Assembly (NCBI GenBank): GCA_021740045.1
Contig: JAIPAP010000046.1
Coordinates: forward strand, 1-32,912
Length of the DNA stretch: 32,912 nucleotides
Direction: 5' to 3'
From: Bacteroidales bacterium
GTDB lineage: Bacteria; Bacteroidota; Bacteroidia; Bacteroidales; JAIPAP01
Positions within the stretch are counted from its first letter, which is position 1, and the number at the start of each line of letters is the position of its first letter. A model generated the notes under the pieces. The model worked only from the letters and a program-made list of their open reading frames with translations. It made no database searches and was not told the DNA's origin. Made by a program: the position numbers and the translations under genes. Shown here piece by piece: positions 32,446 to 32,912 of this stretch.

Positions 32446-32467
32446 CCCTCCCTATTATCAGGGAGGG
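32446..32467. repeat. CCCTCCCT / AGGGAGGG hairpin
   Basis: A perfect 8-bp stem with a 6-base loop (ATTATC). It lies in the same repeat block. Confidence 0.6.
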
Positions 32468-32678
32468 CTAGGGTGGGTAAACAAAGCAGATCAAAAATAG
32501 CTGCCGGTTTGTGTTTTAATAATCAGCATCAACATGCTTTTATCCACCCAACTGCACATATCAACTATCCGATCCCCCTGACTGACGGGGAGATTTATGA
32601 CAAGTAAACCAATATGCTTTAATACCAACTAAATCATTGATTTTTAATTTCGATATTTTGTATCCTTAGCAATAATAA

Positions 32679-32815
32679 AACCCAAATTGAGCGATTCTCG
32701 CTCACGATAAAGAAATTGTAAGCTTTTCACCTCACCTATTCGGTGAAAAGTAACAATTTCTATCCCGAAAACCTTCAGCCATTTTTCAGGGGCAATTTAT
32801 TTTAGTATTTGGGTT
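32679..32815. ncRNA. multi-helix RNA-like fold or 3' UTR structure
   Basis: The closing stem is AACCCAAAT (32679-32687) with ATTTGGGTT (32807-32815). Inside are GAGCGA-TTC-TCGCTC (32689-32703), a long arm (32712-32731 with 32742-32760) interrupted by one small internal loop, and a weaker stem near 32764-32791. The right closing arm overlaps the stop codon of the partial minus-strand gene. On the minus strand the left arm is followed by T-rich sequence, so it could be that gene's 3' structure or terminator. Neither strand is proven to make the RNA. Confidence 0.45.
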
Positions 32816-32912
32816 ATCGGAATTGAAAGTCAAGTTTGTAATTATACATCCAGGGGATACGTGGATCAATACCCTCACTGACCAATTGACGCGGTAAATT
32901 GCGATAATGCTT
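32814..32912 (-). CDS. 3' end of a probable outer-membrane protein gene (partial)
   Basis: The minus-strand frame is open from the window edge to a TAA at 32814-32816 and covers 32 residues: LPRQLVSEGIDPRIPWMYNY and then KLDFQFR. A final stretch of alternating aromatic/hydrophobic and polar residues ending in F-R is typical of the last strand of outer-membrane barrels such as TonB-dependent receptors. The family cannot be assigned. Confidence 0.55.
   Translation of the reverse strand, partial: KHYRNLPRQLVSEGIDPRIPWMYNYKLDFQFR

Larger units (their letters stand above)
32191..32813. other. gene-free interval with stacked hairpins and repeats
   Basis: This 623-bp stretch holds a copy of the 36-bp dispersed repeat (32229), three hairpins in a row (32288-32369), a CCCTCCCT/AGGGAGGG hairpin (32446-32467), and a multi-helix fold (32679-32815). 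The open frame at 32314-32607 reads through the hairpins and is not a credible gene. Confidence 0.6.

Noticed and set aside
32314-32607. 97-residue open frame in the terminal gap
   Set aside because: It runs through three hairpins and simple repeats, has no recognisable domain, and its composition is that of repeat DNA.
32679-32815. Retron
   Set aside because: The fold is suggestive, but no reverse transcriptase frame lies within the window on either side, and the right arm overlaps the stop of another gene.

Overview
The window looks like chromosomal DNA of a Bacteroidota organism, probably a free-living or anaerobic Bacteroidales/Marinilabiliales-type lineage. Evidence: a type IX secretion (Por) C-terminal sorting domain on a beta-helix protein, DUF5723- and DUF6427-type proteins that are typical of this phylum, AT-rich leaders without Shine-Dalgarno sequences, and repeated TAnnTTTG (-7) promoter boxes. 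No rRNA, tRNA, CRISPR array, transposase gene or phage gene was recognised.

Left part (1-24.9 kb) is mostly ordinary chromosome. It holds a LytS-type sensor kinase with a calcium-motif beta-propeller-like sensor. A minus-strand block follows: a small membrane protein, a coiled-coil protein, a zinc-ribbon/LysM protein, an OLD-type ATPase, a TM2 protein and a DUF2752 protein. Next come purD, a DUF6427-like membrane protein and rnhB in one operon, a large DUF3352-like protein with its own promoter, the secreted beta-helix protein, a lipoprotein plus DUF5723 barrel pair, a glucosaminidase/LysM lipoprotein and a zinc-ribbon protein. An OB-fold lipoprotein, a PepSY-TM protein, rsmG and an OPT-family transporter ending in a strong terminator complete this part.

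Right part (24.9-32.9 kb) is accessory in character. A 1.27 kb gene-free stretch is packed with repeats. It is followed by a PqqD-like protein, a VapBC-type toxin-antitoxin pair, an orphan HicB-like protein, a two-gene selenium operon, an HI0074/HI0073-type nucleotidyltransferase pair, and a structured terminal region that overlaps the 3' end of another gene. The selenium operon (mnmH, then a selenocysteine-lyase-like/SelD fusion) could take selenium from selenocysteine or cysteine-bound donors through selenophosphate to 2-selenouridine in tRNA.

The least expected structure is in the short tandem arrays. Octamer arrays (consensus close to CAATYAAC) occur at 24906, 25977 and 31149. Two of them have exactly 12 units, lie in the same orientation relative to the downstream gene, and end 21-22 bp before a TAnnTTTG box. 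Separate heptamer arrays (TCCATGC, TAGAARG, RAACTTR types) sit in gene 3' flanks. Other points for a second look are a TOPRIM-like domain lacking its DxD, a multi-helix fold at 32679-32815, and a terminator whose T-tract contains the next promoter box.
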